NCBI RefSeq assembly: GCF_027307225.1
Contig: NZ_DAHUXJ010000142.1
Coordinates: forward strand, 1 to 64,000
DNA: 64,000 nucleotides
Direction of reading: 5' to 3'
DNA from: Bradyrhizobium sp.
GTDB taxonomy: Bacteria; Pseudomonadota; Alphaproteobacteria; Rhizobiales; Xanthobacteraceae
The position numbers and the translations under genes were made by a program. This document shows positions 7,286 to 15,296 of the stretch, one piece after another; position 1 is the stretch's first letter; each line of letters starts with the position of its first letter. Below the pieces are notes generated by a model. It had not been told where the DNA came from. It did no database searches and saw only the letters and a program-made list of their open reading frames with translations.

Positions 7286-8656
7286 ATGCTCCCATGGGAG
7301 AAGCATCGTCATTATCCATCACGAGGATCCGCAATTTTGCCGGAGGCCACAAAAGCGGCGCGCCGTCTCGAAAGCTTCAGGCGCTTGCTCACCCATATCA
7401 ACGAACGGATCCTGCCTGATCTCGGCTTCGTGTTGTGGGATGGTTCCACCGTACCCGCCGATCTTCGCTCCGACGCGCTGGCCTTCGCTATCGCCGATGA
7501 GGGCGCCATAGCCGCCATGATCCGGCGGCCGAACGTCGACACCTTCCTCAATCTCTGGGTCACGTCGCGGTTTGATCTGCGCAACGGATCGTTCTTTGAT
7601 CTCGCTGCGCGACGGCCGAAGACGCGCACCAGAGACCTGATGAAATCGTTCAACAAGCGTCTCGCGCTCACGACGCTCGCGAAGTTTTTGCTCGTGCCGC
7701 GCGGCGGACCGTGGCCGCTGGAAGCCGTCCGCAGCGACAAGGCGCGCATGGACGGCTCGGAAGCGACCAACAAGAGGAACGTTCACTACCACTACGACCT
7801 CTCCAATCGATTTTACGAACTCTTTCTCGACCCGGAGATGGTCTATACCTGCGCTTACTTCAAAGACTGGAACAACGACCTCGCTACCGCGCAAGCCGAC
7901 AAGCTTGACATGATCTGCCGCAAGTTGCGGCTCAAGCCAGGTGATACCCTTCTCGACATCGGTTGCGGCTGGGGAGCGCTCGTTTGCCATGCCGCCAGGC
8001 ACTATGGGGTTCGTGCCCACGGCGTGACACTGGCGGAAGAGCAATTCGCCTACGCCAAGGAAAAAGTCAGCCGCCTGAAGCTTGAAGACAGCGTCACGCT
8101 CGAACTGCGCGACTATGCCCTCGTCGAAGGGCAGTTCGACAAGATCGCCTCGATCGGCATGTTCGAACAAGTCGGCATCGCCAACTATCCGACCTATTTC
8201 CGGACCGTCAACCGGCTACTGAAGCCGGGCGGCCTGTACCTTCACCACAGCATCGCGCTGCGCTCGAAGAGCTTCGAACGCTTCCGCAAAGGCCGCCGGC
8301 GCGACGCTGCGGCGGCAACCGCGATCGGCCGCTACATTTTTCCCGGCGGCGAACTCGATCACCTCGGAATGTCCGTTGCCAATCTCGAACGCTATGACTT
8401 TGAGGTGCACGACGTCGAAGCCTGGCGTGAGCACTACATGCACACGACCCGGCTCTGGCACGATCGGCTGTCGGCGAACTTCGGCGCCGCCGAGCGCGAG
8501 GTCGGCCGCGAGAAGGCCAGGCTATGGATCGCCTATCTCGCCGTGGTCTCGATTGCGTTTGCGCAGGGCACCATCGGGATTTTCCAGACCTTGGCCTCAA
8601 AGCGTGTTCGCGGTCCTTCCGGCCTGCCGCCGACCCGCGCCGATCTTTATAGGTAG
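7286..8656 (+). CDS. Cyclopropane-fatty-acyl-phospholipid synthase family methyltransferase
   Basis: A 456-aa SAM-dependent methyltransferase. It carries the CFA synthase signatures VHYHYDLSNRFYELFLDPEM, YTCAYF, the SAM site DIGCGWGALVCHAARHYGV (around residue 223), FDKIASIGMFEQVG and YIFPGGEL. Such enzymes methylenate unsaturated acyl chains of membrane phospholipids, giving acid and stress tolerance. The N-terminal part (RLLTHINERILPDLGFVLWDGS) matches the lipid-binding domain of the longer rhizobial forms. The ATG at 7286 is weakly supported; 7148 or an internal TTG are alternatives. The enzyme may be a paralogue with a different lipid substrate. Confidence 0.88.
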   Translation: MLPWEKHRHYPSRGSAILPEATKAARRLESFRRLLTHINERILPDLGFVLWDGSTVPADLRSDALAFAIADEGAIAAMIRRPNVDTFLNLWVTSRFDLRNGSFFDLAARRPKTRTRDLMKSFNKRLALTTLAKFLLVPRGGPWPLEAVRSDKARMDGSEATNKRNVHYHYDLSNRFYELFLDPEMVYTCAYFKDWNNDLATAQADKLDMICRKLRLKPGDTLLDIGCGWGALVCHAARHYGVRAHGVTLAEEQFAYAKEKVSRLKLEDSVTLELRDYALVEGQFDKIASIGMFEQVGIANYPTYFRTVNRLLKPGGLYLHHSIALRSKSFERFRKGRRRDAAAATAIGRYIFPGGELDHLGMSVANLERYDFEVHDVEAWREHYMHTTRLWHDRLSANFGAAEREVGREKARLWIAYLAVVSIAFAQGTIGIFQTLASKRVRGPSGLPPTRADLYR

Positions 8657-8758
8657 CGGTCGCGGGAACCGCCGCACACGATCGCCACAGCTATTGACTT
8701 TGGTTCCCGGCCTTCGCTAGGCACGCCTATGTTGATATGGCAAGGGCGGCGCGAACGG

Positions 8759-9091
8759 ATGGCTCTTCACCCCCGCAATCTAGCGATCCTGGCGGCTCTG
8801 GCGCTGGCCGGGTGCGGCGGCATCCCCAGTATGTCTCTGCCTGACGTCAAGGCGAGAAACGATTTCAAGGGCAAACCGGTGAGTGTGATCGTTGCCCGGC
8901 TCGGCAATCCCGATTTCCAGCAAACGATCTCGGGACAGAAATTCTTTATGTGGCGAATCGGTACCTCCACGCAGAATTGCCTGATCGCGGCCGGCATATC
9001 GGGCGACGTTGTCGATTCCTACAATGCTACCGGAGACGTTGCGATGTGCTCGCCTTACCTTCCCCCTGCCGAACCCGTTCAGGCGCAATAG
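8759..9091 (+). CDS. Small outer-membrane-type lipoprotein
   Basis: A 110-aa product with a lipoprotein signal peptide: MALHPRNLAILAALALAGCGG, where LAGC is the lipobox and the cysteine would be lipidated. The mature protein contains NDFKGKPVSVIVARLGNPDF, reminiscent of SmpA/OmlA-like small lipoproteins whose fold opens with a GxxxxxVxxxLGxP pattern, but I cannot assign it firmly. Two cysteines (NCLIAA, AMCSPY) could form a disulfide. The ATG at 8759 was chosen over one ten codons upstream because it sits correctly before the signal peptide. Confidence 0.7.
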   Translation: MALHPRNLAILAALALAGCGGIPSMSLPDVKARNDFKGKPVSVIVARLGNPDFQQTISGQKFFMWRIGTSTQNCLIAAGISGDVVDSYNATGDVAMCSPYLPPAEPVQAQ

Positions 9092-9110
9092 CGACGGGCG
9101 AATCCGGGCG

Positions 9111-10343
9111 ATGGGTGATCACGGTTCAAAAGCTGACGGCCCGCGGGTATTGGCCGATCTCAACGCACTCCGCGCCTTTGGCGCCTACAAGACCGGCGTG
9201 CACCGGCCCACCTTCTCGAAGCCGCATATTCAGTCGCTACAGTGGCTAGCGAAGAAATTGCCGGAAGCCGGCCTCACAGCGGAGATCGATGGCATCGGCA
9301 ACGTGTTCGGCACCAGCGCGAAATTGGGACCGAAACTGCTCGCGGGCTCACACCTGGAGAGCCAGAATTTCGCCGGCTGGCTCGATGGGCCGCTCGGCGT
9401 GATCTACGCGCTCGAGGCCGCGCGCGTGATCAATACCGATCCAACCGTTAAAGGTGTCGTGGAAGTCGCATCGTGGTGCGATGAAGAAGGCCATTTCGGC
9501 CATTTTCTCGGCAGCCGTTCCTATGTCGGCGATGTCAGCAAGCAGGACATCGATGCCGCGCGTGACCGCACGGACGGCCGCGCCATGCGCGATGCGCTGC
9601 AAGCAGGCGGCCTTGCGGGCCGGCCGCGGAAGACCGCCGAACCCGGCCGGCACATCGGATATCTCGAGGCTCACATCGAGCAAGGGCGGACGCTTGAGGG
9701 ATCGCAGCTCGGCATCGGCGTGGTCACCTCCATTGTCGGCATCTGGCAATTTCAGATCGTGGTGACGGGCGAGCAAAACCACGCCGGCACCACGCGGATG
9801 AAAGACCGGAAGGACGCCGGCATCGCAGCGGCCAGGTTATGCGTCGCCATCGACGACCGTTTTCCGGCAAGCGCGGGAGCGCGCACCGTATGGACGACCG
9901 GACGGATCACGCTCGACCCCGGCGCGCCCAGCATTATTCCCGGCCTTGCGGACGTGCTGTTTCAGGTCCGCGACGACAATTCGGAAGTGGTCGAGCGACT
10001 CGAAGCGCTACTCGGTGAGATCGCCGCCGAGATCTCCGCCACAAGCGGATGCGGTATCGAGGTCAAACAAATCCGCACCGGCAAGCCTGCCATGATGGAC
10101 GCGAGCTTCCAACGCGCCATTGCGGAAGCCGCTTCGATCTTTGCCAGCGGGAAATCGCTATCGATGCCGAGCGGCGCCGGTCACGACGCCCAGGTTCTCG
10201 CGACAATCATGCCGGCAGGCATGCTGTTCGTGCCGTCGATCGGCGGCATCAGCCATCACTGGAGCGAGAACACCGACGATGCTGACATCGTCAGGGGTGC
10301 CGAGGTATTCGTCGAGGCCTGCCGGCGTTTGCTATCGCGCTGA
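9111..10343 (+). CDS. Zn-dependent amidohydrolase, M20 family (allantoate/N-carbamoyl-amino-acid type)
   Basis: A 410-aa metal-dependent hydrolase of the HyuC/AllC/beta-ureidopropionase class, which hydrolyses N-carbamoyl amino acids or allantoate. Metal-site motifs: GSHLESQNFAGWLDGPLG, CDEEGHFGHFLGS, the catalytic-base region YLEAHIEQGRTLE, HAGTTRMKDRKDA for the dimerisation domain, and MPSGAGHDAQ with GGISHHWSE at the C-terminus. Substrate cannot be decided. The usual HLDT is HLES here, and the Asp ligand is supplied by WLDG, as in the family. The ATG at 9111 begins just after the lipoprotein gene; the open frame continues upstream but overlaps it. Confidence 0.88.
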   Translation: MGDHGSKADGPRVLADLNALRAFGAYKTGVHRPTFSKPHIQSLQWLAKKLPEAGLTAEIDGIGNVFGTSAKLGPKLLAGSHLESQNFAGWLDGPLGVIYALEAARVINTDPTVKGVVEVASWCDEEGHFGHFLGSRSYVGDVSKQDIDAARDRTDGRAMRDALQAGGLAGRPRKTAEPGRHIGYLEAHIEQGRTLEGSQLGIGVVTSIVGIWQFQIVVTGEQNHAGTTRMKDRKDAGIAAARLCVAIDDRFPASAGARTVWTTGRITLDPGAPSIIPGLADVLFQVRDDNSEVVERLEALLGEIAAEISATSGCGIEVKQIRTGKPAMMDASFQRAIAEAASIFASGKSLSMPSGAGHDAQVLATIMPAGMLFVPSIGGISHHWSENTDDADIVRGAEVFVEACRRLLSR

Positions 10344-10354
10344 GCGATCGAACT

Positions 10355-11134
10355 CTATTTTCCTTGCCAGCGTGGTGGACGCTTTTCCGCAAAGGCCTTG
10401 GGGCCCTCGATGTAGTCGGCGGACGCGATCATATCGCGTACGGCCGGATACTGGCGCTGCGCGACCAGCGCCTCCGGCAACGACACGTTCAATCCGTCCA
10501 TGACTGCCTGCTTGGATGCCCGGATCGACATCGGGCTGTTCTGACAAATCTGGTCTGCCCAACGCTCCGCCGCGCGGAGCGCCTCGCCTGCCGGCACCAC
10601 CTCATTTACAAAGCCGAGTTCAAGGCCTTCCCGCGCGGGAACGTGCCGGCCGGTCAGGATCATGCCCATCGCCCGCTTCAATCCGATCTGGCGCGGCAGC
10701 CGTTGCAGCCCGCCGGCCAATGCGGCCAGCCCGACACGCGGTTCGGGCAACGCGAATGTCGCATTTTCCGAGGCAATGACGAGGTCGCATGCCAGTGCAA
10801 TTTCAAAGCCGCCGCCCATCGCCACACCATTGACGGCAGCGATGATCGGCTTGTCGCAGTGAAACCGCAGCGTCAGGCCGCCGAAGCCGCTAGCATTCCA
10901 GCCCCGCTCGCCGCCAGCGGCCTGCCATTTCAGGTCATTGCCGGCGCAGAACGCCCGTTCGCCCGCGCCGGTGACAATCGCGACCCATTGATCGGGATCG
11001 GCGTTGAACGCATTGAACACTTCGTGCAGCTCAAAGTGAGCCGGTTTGTGCAGTGCATTCATGACGGCAGGACGGTTGAGCGTCACGATGGTTACGCGGC
11101 CGTTATGTTTTACATCCACAAATTCAAAACTCAT
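10355..11134 (-). CDS. Enoyl-CoA hydratase/isomerase family protein
   Basis: A 259-aa crotonase-fold enzyme. The oxyanion hole is formed by AFCAGNDLK (about 61-69) and NGVAMGGGFE (102-111). The two acidic residues typical of true hydratases are present: Glu111 in GGGFE and Glu131 in LPEPRVGL. It is likely to hydrate a trans-2-enoyl-CoA in beta-oxidation or aromatic-acid degradation, but the substrate is open. The ATG at 11134 has a strong GGGGAGGTT ribosome-binding site. It is convergent with the amidohydrolase, 11 bases apart. A promoter with an embedded palindrome precedes it. Confidence 0.92.
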   Translation of the reverse strand: MSFEFVDVKHNGRVTIVTLNRPAVMNALHKPAHFELHEVFNAFNADPDQWVAIVTGAGERAFCAGNDLKWQAAGGERGWNASGFGGLTLRFHCDKPIIAAVNGVAMGGGFEIALACDLVIASENATFALPEPRVGLAALAGGLQRLPRQIGLKRAMGMILTGRHVPAREGLELGFVNEVVPAGEALRAAERWADQICQNSPMSIRASKQAVMDGLNVSLPEALVAQRQYPAVRDMIASADYIEGPKAFAEKRPPRWQGK

Positions 11135-11163
11135 GACAACCTCCCCTGATATTTTGTCTTTAT

Positions 11164-11192
11164 AATATATTTAGCGTCGACGCTTTTTGCAG
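11164..11192 (-). promoter_or_regulatory. Candidate promoter with palindromic operator before enoyl-CoA hydratase
   Basis: On the minus strand CTGCAA (11192-11187) and TATATT (11169-11164) are spaced by 17 nt, a plausible sigma-70 promoter with a weak -35. Between them lies the perfect 12-bp palindrome AGCGTCGACGCT (11173-11184). A repressor bound there would block transcription. The start codon is 30 nt further downstream, at 11134. Confidence 0.45.
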
Positions 11193-11238
11193 GCGGCGGA
11201 TAACAACTATTCTTCGCTCCCACGGGGAAAGCCCGCGC

Positions 11239-11487
11239 TTATTGCAGCTCAATGACGTTGCAGTTGGTCCGCCCTGACATCACGCAGTCCTGCATCTTGC
11301 TGGCTGCCGTCAAGGCGCGCGCCAGCCATAACCCGACCGCCAGCAACACGACCGCAATGACCAGCCCCGCGATCGCTGGCGTGCGGTTTCCCTCGGACTC
11401 AGATCCGCTTGGCCTGGCGTTTGCCGGTTTGGCATGTTGAGGCTTGGTATCGTTCAGAACGGGGTCTTGTTCTTTTCCGGTGTTCAT
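11239..11487 (-). CDS. Small membrane protein of unknown function
   Basis: An 82-aa product: a polar N-terminus (MNTGKEQDPVLNDTKPQHAK), one transmembrane helix (AIAGLVIAVVLLAVGLWLARAL) and a short C-terminal domain with two cysteines (QDCVMSGRTNCNVIEL), which would lie outside the cytoplasm if the N-terminus is inside. I do not recognise a family. An in-frame TTG at 11505 overlaps the stop of the upstream DUF2061 gene and would add six residues. The two genes are probably translationally coupled or cotranscribed. Confidence 0.6.
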   Translation of the reverse strand: MNTGKEQDPVLNDTKPQHAKPANARPSGSESEGNRTPAIAGLVIAVVLLAVGLWLARALTAASKMQDCVMSGRTNCNVIELQ

Positions 11488-11501
11488 GTGCCCTGCATCA
11501 A

Positions 11502-11720
11502 TCAAGCGCGACGTCCCCAGGAAATGGCCGCCCAGACCCGTTCATGAAGGTAGTACCATGCAATTTTCGTCATGATCTCAAAGCCGGCGATCGAGCCAGC
11601 GACCTCAACTCTTCCGGTAAAGAACCAGCTGATCGCGAACGTATCGAGGGTTCCGAGCGTCCGCCAGCTGATTGCCTTGAGAACCGACCTCGAATGGGTT
11701 TCTGCCCCGCGGAAAATCAC
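11502..11720 (-). CDS. DUF2061 family membrane protein
   Basis: A 72-aa product matching DUF2061: SRSVLKAISWRTLGTLDTFAISWFFTGRVEVAGSIAGFE, then KIAWYYLHERVWAAISWGR. The family has two hydrophobic helices and a conserved EMxTKxxWYxLHERxW motif; here it is EIMTKIAWYYLHERVW. It is a small inner-membrane protein; in some bacteria the domain is fused to adenylylsulfate kinase. No sulfate gene is nearby. It ends adjacent to, and slightly overlapping, a possible start of the next membrane protein. Confidence 0.85.
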   Translation of the reverse strand: MIFRGAETHSRSVLKAISWRTLGTLDTFAISWFFTGRVEVAGSIAGFEIMTKIAWYYLHERVWAAISWGRRA

Positions 11721-12117
11721 CGGCGCGCTCCTTTATTGTTGGCCACACCCTATCATGTGGCGACAGCCATCAGACCTGCAGTGTCATGCAGCGGGAGCAA
11801 AGGTCCCGGCAATTCGGTGAAACCGTTGATTCGGCTATCTAATTGTTAGCATCGAAAAGCTGCCAGCTTTTTCGGCCGAATTGCGCCCACAACAAGCGGT
11901 TGAACGGCCGGCGCCAAGGGCGATATCAGGAGGTTGCGGAAACGCGCGTGCCGCGGAACGCGCGTACTTTGCCATCGAGAGCGCCGAAAAAATGACATAT
12001 CTGCCGGCGCGTTCGAAAGCTGAACCTTCGGACGAACCTTTGATTCTAACAGCTACGTCTCCCAACCAGAGAGTTACCGGCCTCGGCGGCAGGCGGGTGT
12101 TGGAATAGAACCAGTCG
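11721..12117. other. Intergenic region without an identified feature
   Basis: About 400 bases between the divergent DUF2061 and PrsW-like genes. Frames on both strands give only low-information translations with no ribosome-binding site. Promoters for the two flanking genes should lie here, but I could not place them with confidence. No strong repeat or hairpin was seen. Confidence 0.4.
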
Positions 12118-13131
12118 ATGCTTGTCCTCCTTGAATCGCTCCCGACAGTCATCGGAACGGCGGCCGTCGCGCCGGCGCTGCTGATCTTGTGGCTCGTGGT
12201 GGCCGCGGGCGAGCGGTCGGGGCCACCGACCAAGGTATGGGCCGCCTTTTTTCTCGGCGCAGCGAGTATCTCTCTGCTCGGACTGATCCGCGCCCCCTTC
12301 ATGGCGGTACTGGTCTCCCCTGAAAATCCCTGGCTGGCGCAGGGGCTGCACTCGCTTCTCGGCGTTGCCCTGCCTGAAGAAACGGTCAAGATTTTGGTGA
12401 TCGCCGCGGTGTCCGCCTGGCGAAAGCCGTTCACCGATCCAATGGACACCGTGATCTACGGCGCCGCGGCGGGCCTTGGTTTTGCGGCCTACGAAAATCT
12501 CGCCTACCTCGTACAGCACGCGGACATGTGGCCGTCGCTGGCCGCATTGCGGAGCGTTCTGACGGTTCCTTTCCATGGCGCGCTCGGGATCATCGCTGGC
12601 GCCTACCTTGCGATCGCACGCTCCGGCACGGCGCTCGGCGCGCACCGTCACCACCGGGACTGGGCGCGCATTGCAAGCGCGATCCTGGTGCTGGCAGGGC
12701 CGGTCGGCCTGCACGCGGCATTCGATTTTCCGCTGCTGGCGCTACAGAAAAATCCGGACATCGATAACACGACCCGTCTTTTGCTCGGCGCGGCCAGCGT
12801 GCTGATCGGATTCTCCTCGATTGCCTTCGCCGCGCGACTGGTGCGCCGGGTTGGCCGTCACCACGCTCCCCGAACCGATCTCGCCCGCGAGCGACTCAGT
12901 CAGCTGCGGCGAATGTGGGCGCTGCTCGTGGTCGGTGGCGGGACCGGCTTCGCAGGTCTCGTTTTCGTGCTGACGTCAATCCATCACTGGCTGGTGAACC
13001 CCAATCGCAACGTGACGCTGGTACTTGTTCCGCTCGGCCTTCTTTCCATCCTCGTCGGCTTCGCGCTACTGGTCGTCACCACGGCCATCTACTTTCTGAG
13101 CCGCGATCGGCTGCGGACCAATACATCATAG
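12118..13131 (+). CDS. PrsW-like intramembrane protease family protein
   Basis: A 337-aa polytopic membrane protein with about eight hydrophobic helices. PrsW family motifs are all visible: PEETVK (Glu87, Glu88, Lys91), the AAYEN motif with Glu126, FHG with His153, and LHAAFD with His199 and Asp203. In Bacillus PrsW cleaves an anti-sigma factor within the membrane. The alphaproteobacterial members have unknown substrates. No sigma/anti-sigma pair is adjacent. The cytoplasmic region around residues 240-260 is rich in Arg and His. Confidence 0.85.
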   Translation: MLVLLESLPTVIGTAAVAPALLILWLVVAAGERSGPPTKVWAAFFLGAASISLLGLIRAPFMAVLVSPENPWLAQGLHSLLGVALPEETVKILVIAAVSAWRKPFTDPMDTVIYGAAAGLGFAAYENLAYLVQHADMWPSLAALRSVLTVPFHGALGIIAGAYLAIARSGTALGAHRHHRDWARIASAILVLAGPVGLHAAFDFPLLALQKNPDIDNTTRLLLGAASVLIGFSSIAFAARLVRRVGRHHAPRTDLARERLSQLRRMWALLVVGGGTGFAGLVFVLTSIHHWLVNPNRNVTLVLVPLGLLSILVGFALLVVTTAIYFLSRDRLRTNTS

Positions 13132-13217
13132 CTGTCGTCCCTGCCCGGCCGACGCGCTATATTCGCGCAGTCACAGAAGTGCGTCACTCTGGCTGGAAAC
13201 CGCTACGGGAGATTTCG

Positions 13218-13790
13218 ATGACCATTCCGCACGACAATATCGAGCTGTCGACGAAAATGCGTGACGCCGTTCGCCAGCACTGGAAGGCTTTCCTGTTCGA
13301 GGGCATTCTGCTCGCGATTTTCGGCTTGGCCGCCATGATCGTTCCGCCCGCTGCAAGTCTCGCGGTCACGATTCTTCTGGGCTGGCTGTTCCTCATCAGC
13401 GGTATCGCGGGCCTTGCGCTGACGTTCTGGGCCCGTGGAATGCCAGGCTTCTGGTGGTCGCTGATTTCGGCCGCGCTTGCGATTCTTGCCGGCCTTATCC
13501 TGTTGGCGCAGCCGGCACAGGGCACGCTCACTCTGACCATCGTTGTCGGCGTTTATTTCCTGGCCGAGGGCGTCGCCACAATCATGTACGCGCTGGAGCA
13601 TCGGCGCGAACTGTCGGAGCGCTGGTCGTGGATGCTTGTTGCCGGCCTCATGGACATCCTGATTGCGGCCATTATTATCGCGGGATTGCCGGGATCGGCG
13701 CTGTGGGCGCTTGGCCTGCTGGTCGGCGTCAATATGCTGTTCGGCGGAGCGGCGCTGATCGGGGTCGCGCTTGCCGCGCGCAACGCGTGA
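13218..13790 (+). CDS. HdeD family acid-resistance membrane protein
   Basis: A 190-aa product with six predicted helices, in three repeated pairs typical of the DUF308/HdeD family: FLFEGILLAIFGLAAMIVP, LLGWLFLISGIAGLALTFWA, WWSLISAALAILAGLILLAQP, then YFLAEGVATIMYALEHRRE and WSWMLVAGLMDILIAAIII. HdeD contributes to acid resistance at high cell density in E. coli; the role in this organism is inferred only. The ATG at 13218 follows GGGAGATTTCG. It is 86 nt after the PrsW-like gene on the same strand, so they may share a transcript. Confidence 0.85.
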   Translation: MTIPHDNIELSTKMRDAVRQHWKAFLFEGILLAIFGLAAMIVPPAASLAVTILLGWLFLISGIAGLALTFWARGMPGFWWSLISAALAILAGLILLAQPAQGTLTLTIVVGVYFLAEGVATIMYALEHRRELSERWSWMLVAGLMDILIAAIIIAGLPGSALWALGLLVGVNMLFGGAALIGVALAARNA

Positions 13791-13803
13791 GCGCGGAGCT
13801 ACC

Positions 13804-14061
13804 TCAACAGCCGCGGCAGATGCTCTTGAGCTTGCGGTCAAGCTCGGCATCTTCACGCTTCATCGCATTATTGGCGTTGGCGCCGTTGTTGCCGATATCT
13901 TTCTCGGACGGTACCTGGTCGGCCCGCGGCTGGCGATGACCGACGGGCGCGGGCCATGGTCCTTGTTTGCCCAATGACGAATTGCCGGCCTGCGCAACCG
14001 CTGCTGGTCCAGCCATCAGAAACACAAAAATCGCCGTCACCAAAAGTTTTCGCATCTGCAT
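13804..14061 (-). CDS. Small exported protein of unknown function
   Basis: An 85-aa product with a signal peptide (MQMRKLLVTAIFVFLMAGPAAVAQA) and a short mature chain of about 60 residues that is hydrophilic and ends with DRKLKSICRGC. The two C-terminal cysteines are three residues apart. I do not recognise a family. It is convergent with the HdeD gene (13 bases between the stops) and lies 48 bases past the end of epmB on the same strand, so it could be read from the epmA-epmB transcript. Confidence 0.6.
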   Translation of the reverse strand: MQMRKLLVTAIFVFLMAGPAAVAQAGNSSLGKQGPWPAPVGHRQPRADQVPSEKDIGNNGANANNAMKREDAELDRKLKSICRGC

Positions 14062-14109
14062 GATCCGTCTTGACGCCTGTTCGCCGCAATCCGCTTCCGG
14101 ACGAAGCGG

Positions 14110-15207
14110 TCACGTCTCCGGGGGGTAGAGATGAACGTCACCGCAATAATCCACGACACGATAGCGGGTTTCTGCGGCTTGTTCACGATCTACGGACAAA
14201 GATTTTTCGACCGACACATAGGTTGGACCGGCGGGGGACTTGCCGTGGCCACCGGGGATATCGACGACAAACTCCGGCTGGCATAGCCCGGACACCCGGC
14301 CGCGCAGGGACCGCATGAGGTCCTGGCCCTGCGCCAGGGTCGTGCGCAAATGCGCCGTTCCCGGCGCCAGATCTCCGTGATGAAGGTAATAGGGCTTGAT
14401 CCGGCATTCCACGAACCCGCGCATCAAGGCTTCCAGCGTTTCGCGATCGTCGTTGACGCCCCGCAGCAGCACCGACTGACTGACCATGGGGATGCCGGCA
14501 TCGATCATGGCCGCGCAGGCGGCGCGCGCCTTTGGCGTCAGCTCCCGGACGTGATTGGCGTGAAGCGCCACCCAGGTCGTGGCGCCCCTCACCTTCAGCG
14601 CGGCAACCATCTTGTCGTTGATACGCTGAGGCTCGGCGACCGGCACGCGGGTATGGATGCGGATCACCTTCACGTGGTCGATCCCCGCAAGGTCCGCCAT
14701 CACTTCGCAAAGACGCCGCGGCGACAACATCAACGGATCGCCGCCGGTCAGAATGACTTCCCACACTTCCGAATGCGCGCGGATATAGGCCAGCGCGTTC
14801 TGATAGGCGCCGTCCGAAAGCGCGGTTGCCTTGCCCGGTCCGACCATCTCGCGGCGAAAACAAAACCGGCAATAGACTGCGCAAACATGAACCAGCTTGA
14901 ACAGGACGCGGTCGGGATAGCGATGCACGATTCCGGACACCGGCGAGCGGGGCTCGTCCCCGATCGGATCGGGCCTTTCGCCGGGCTGAGCCGCCAGTTC
15001 TTCGGTGCTCGGGATATATTGCCGCGCAATTGGATCGAGCGGGTCGTCGGGATCGATCAGCGCCGCCACCTCGGGCGTGACCGCAATCGCGTACCGCGCC
15101 GCGACCTTCTCCAGGCCGGGCAGGTCGGCCGCCGGCACCAGGCCGCGCGCGGCGAGTTCTGCCGGCTCGCGCAGGGTCGTGACAGGTTTAAAGCTGATGT
15201 CGCTCAT
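14110..15207 (-). CDS. epmB: EF-P lysine 2,3-aminomutase-like radical SAM protein
   Basis: A 365-aa lysine-2,3-aminomutase-like enzyme. The radical-SAM cluster motif is Cys109, Cys113 and Cys116 (HVCAVYCRFCFRRE). TGGDPLML is the SAM-binding GGE-like motif, and the PLP lysine is in the C-terminal GGHGKSPAGP. EpmB makes (R)-beta-lysine from lysine for attachment to elongation factor P by EpmA. The lack of the long KamA C-terminal part and the position directly after epmA (89 nt) support EpmB over catabolic aminomutase. The frame ends 48 bases from a small exported protein gene. Confidence 0.88.
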   Translation of the reverse strand: MSDISFKPVTTLREPAELAARGLVPAADLPGLEKVAARYAIAVTPEVAALIDPDDPLDPIARQYIPSTEELAAQPGERPDPIGDEPRSPVSGIVHRYPDRVLFKLVHVCAVYCRFCFRREMVGPGKATALSDGAYQNALAYIRAHSEVWEVILTGGDPLMLSPRRLCEVMADLAGIDHVKVIRIHTRVPVAEPQRINDKMVAALKVRGATTWVALHANHVRELTPKARAACAAMIDAGIPMVSQSVLLRGVNDDRETLEALMRGFVECRIKPYYLHHGDLAPGTAHLRTTLAQGQDLMRSLRGRVSGLCQPEFVVDIPGGHGKSPAGPTYVSVEKSLSVDREQAAETRYRVVDYCGDVHLYPPET

Positions 15208-15296
15208 GTCTCGCCAAACTTGTTATGTGGTTTTGGATTTGACACTGGTATCCAGAATCCGGGGAGACACTTAAGCCAAATTTCAAATCCGCCGCA

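Noticed and set aside
11835..12449. Minus-strand frame of 204 codons overlapping the start of the PrsW-like gene
   Set aside because: Opposite a clear membrane protease gene, with no family resemblance and no ribosome-binding site.
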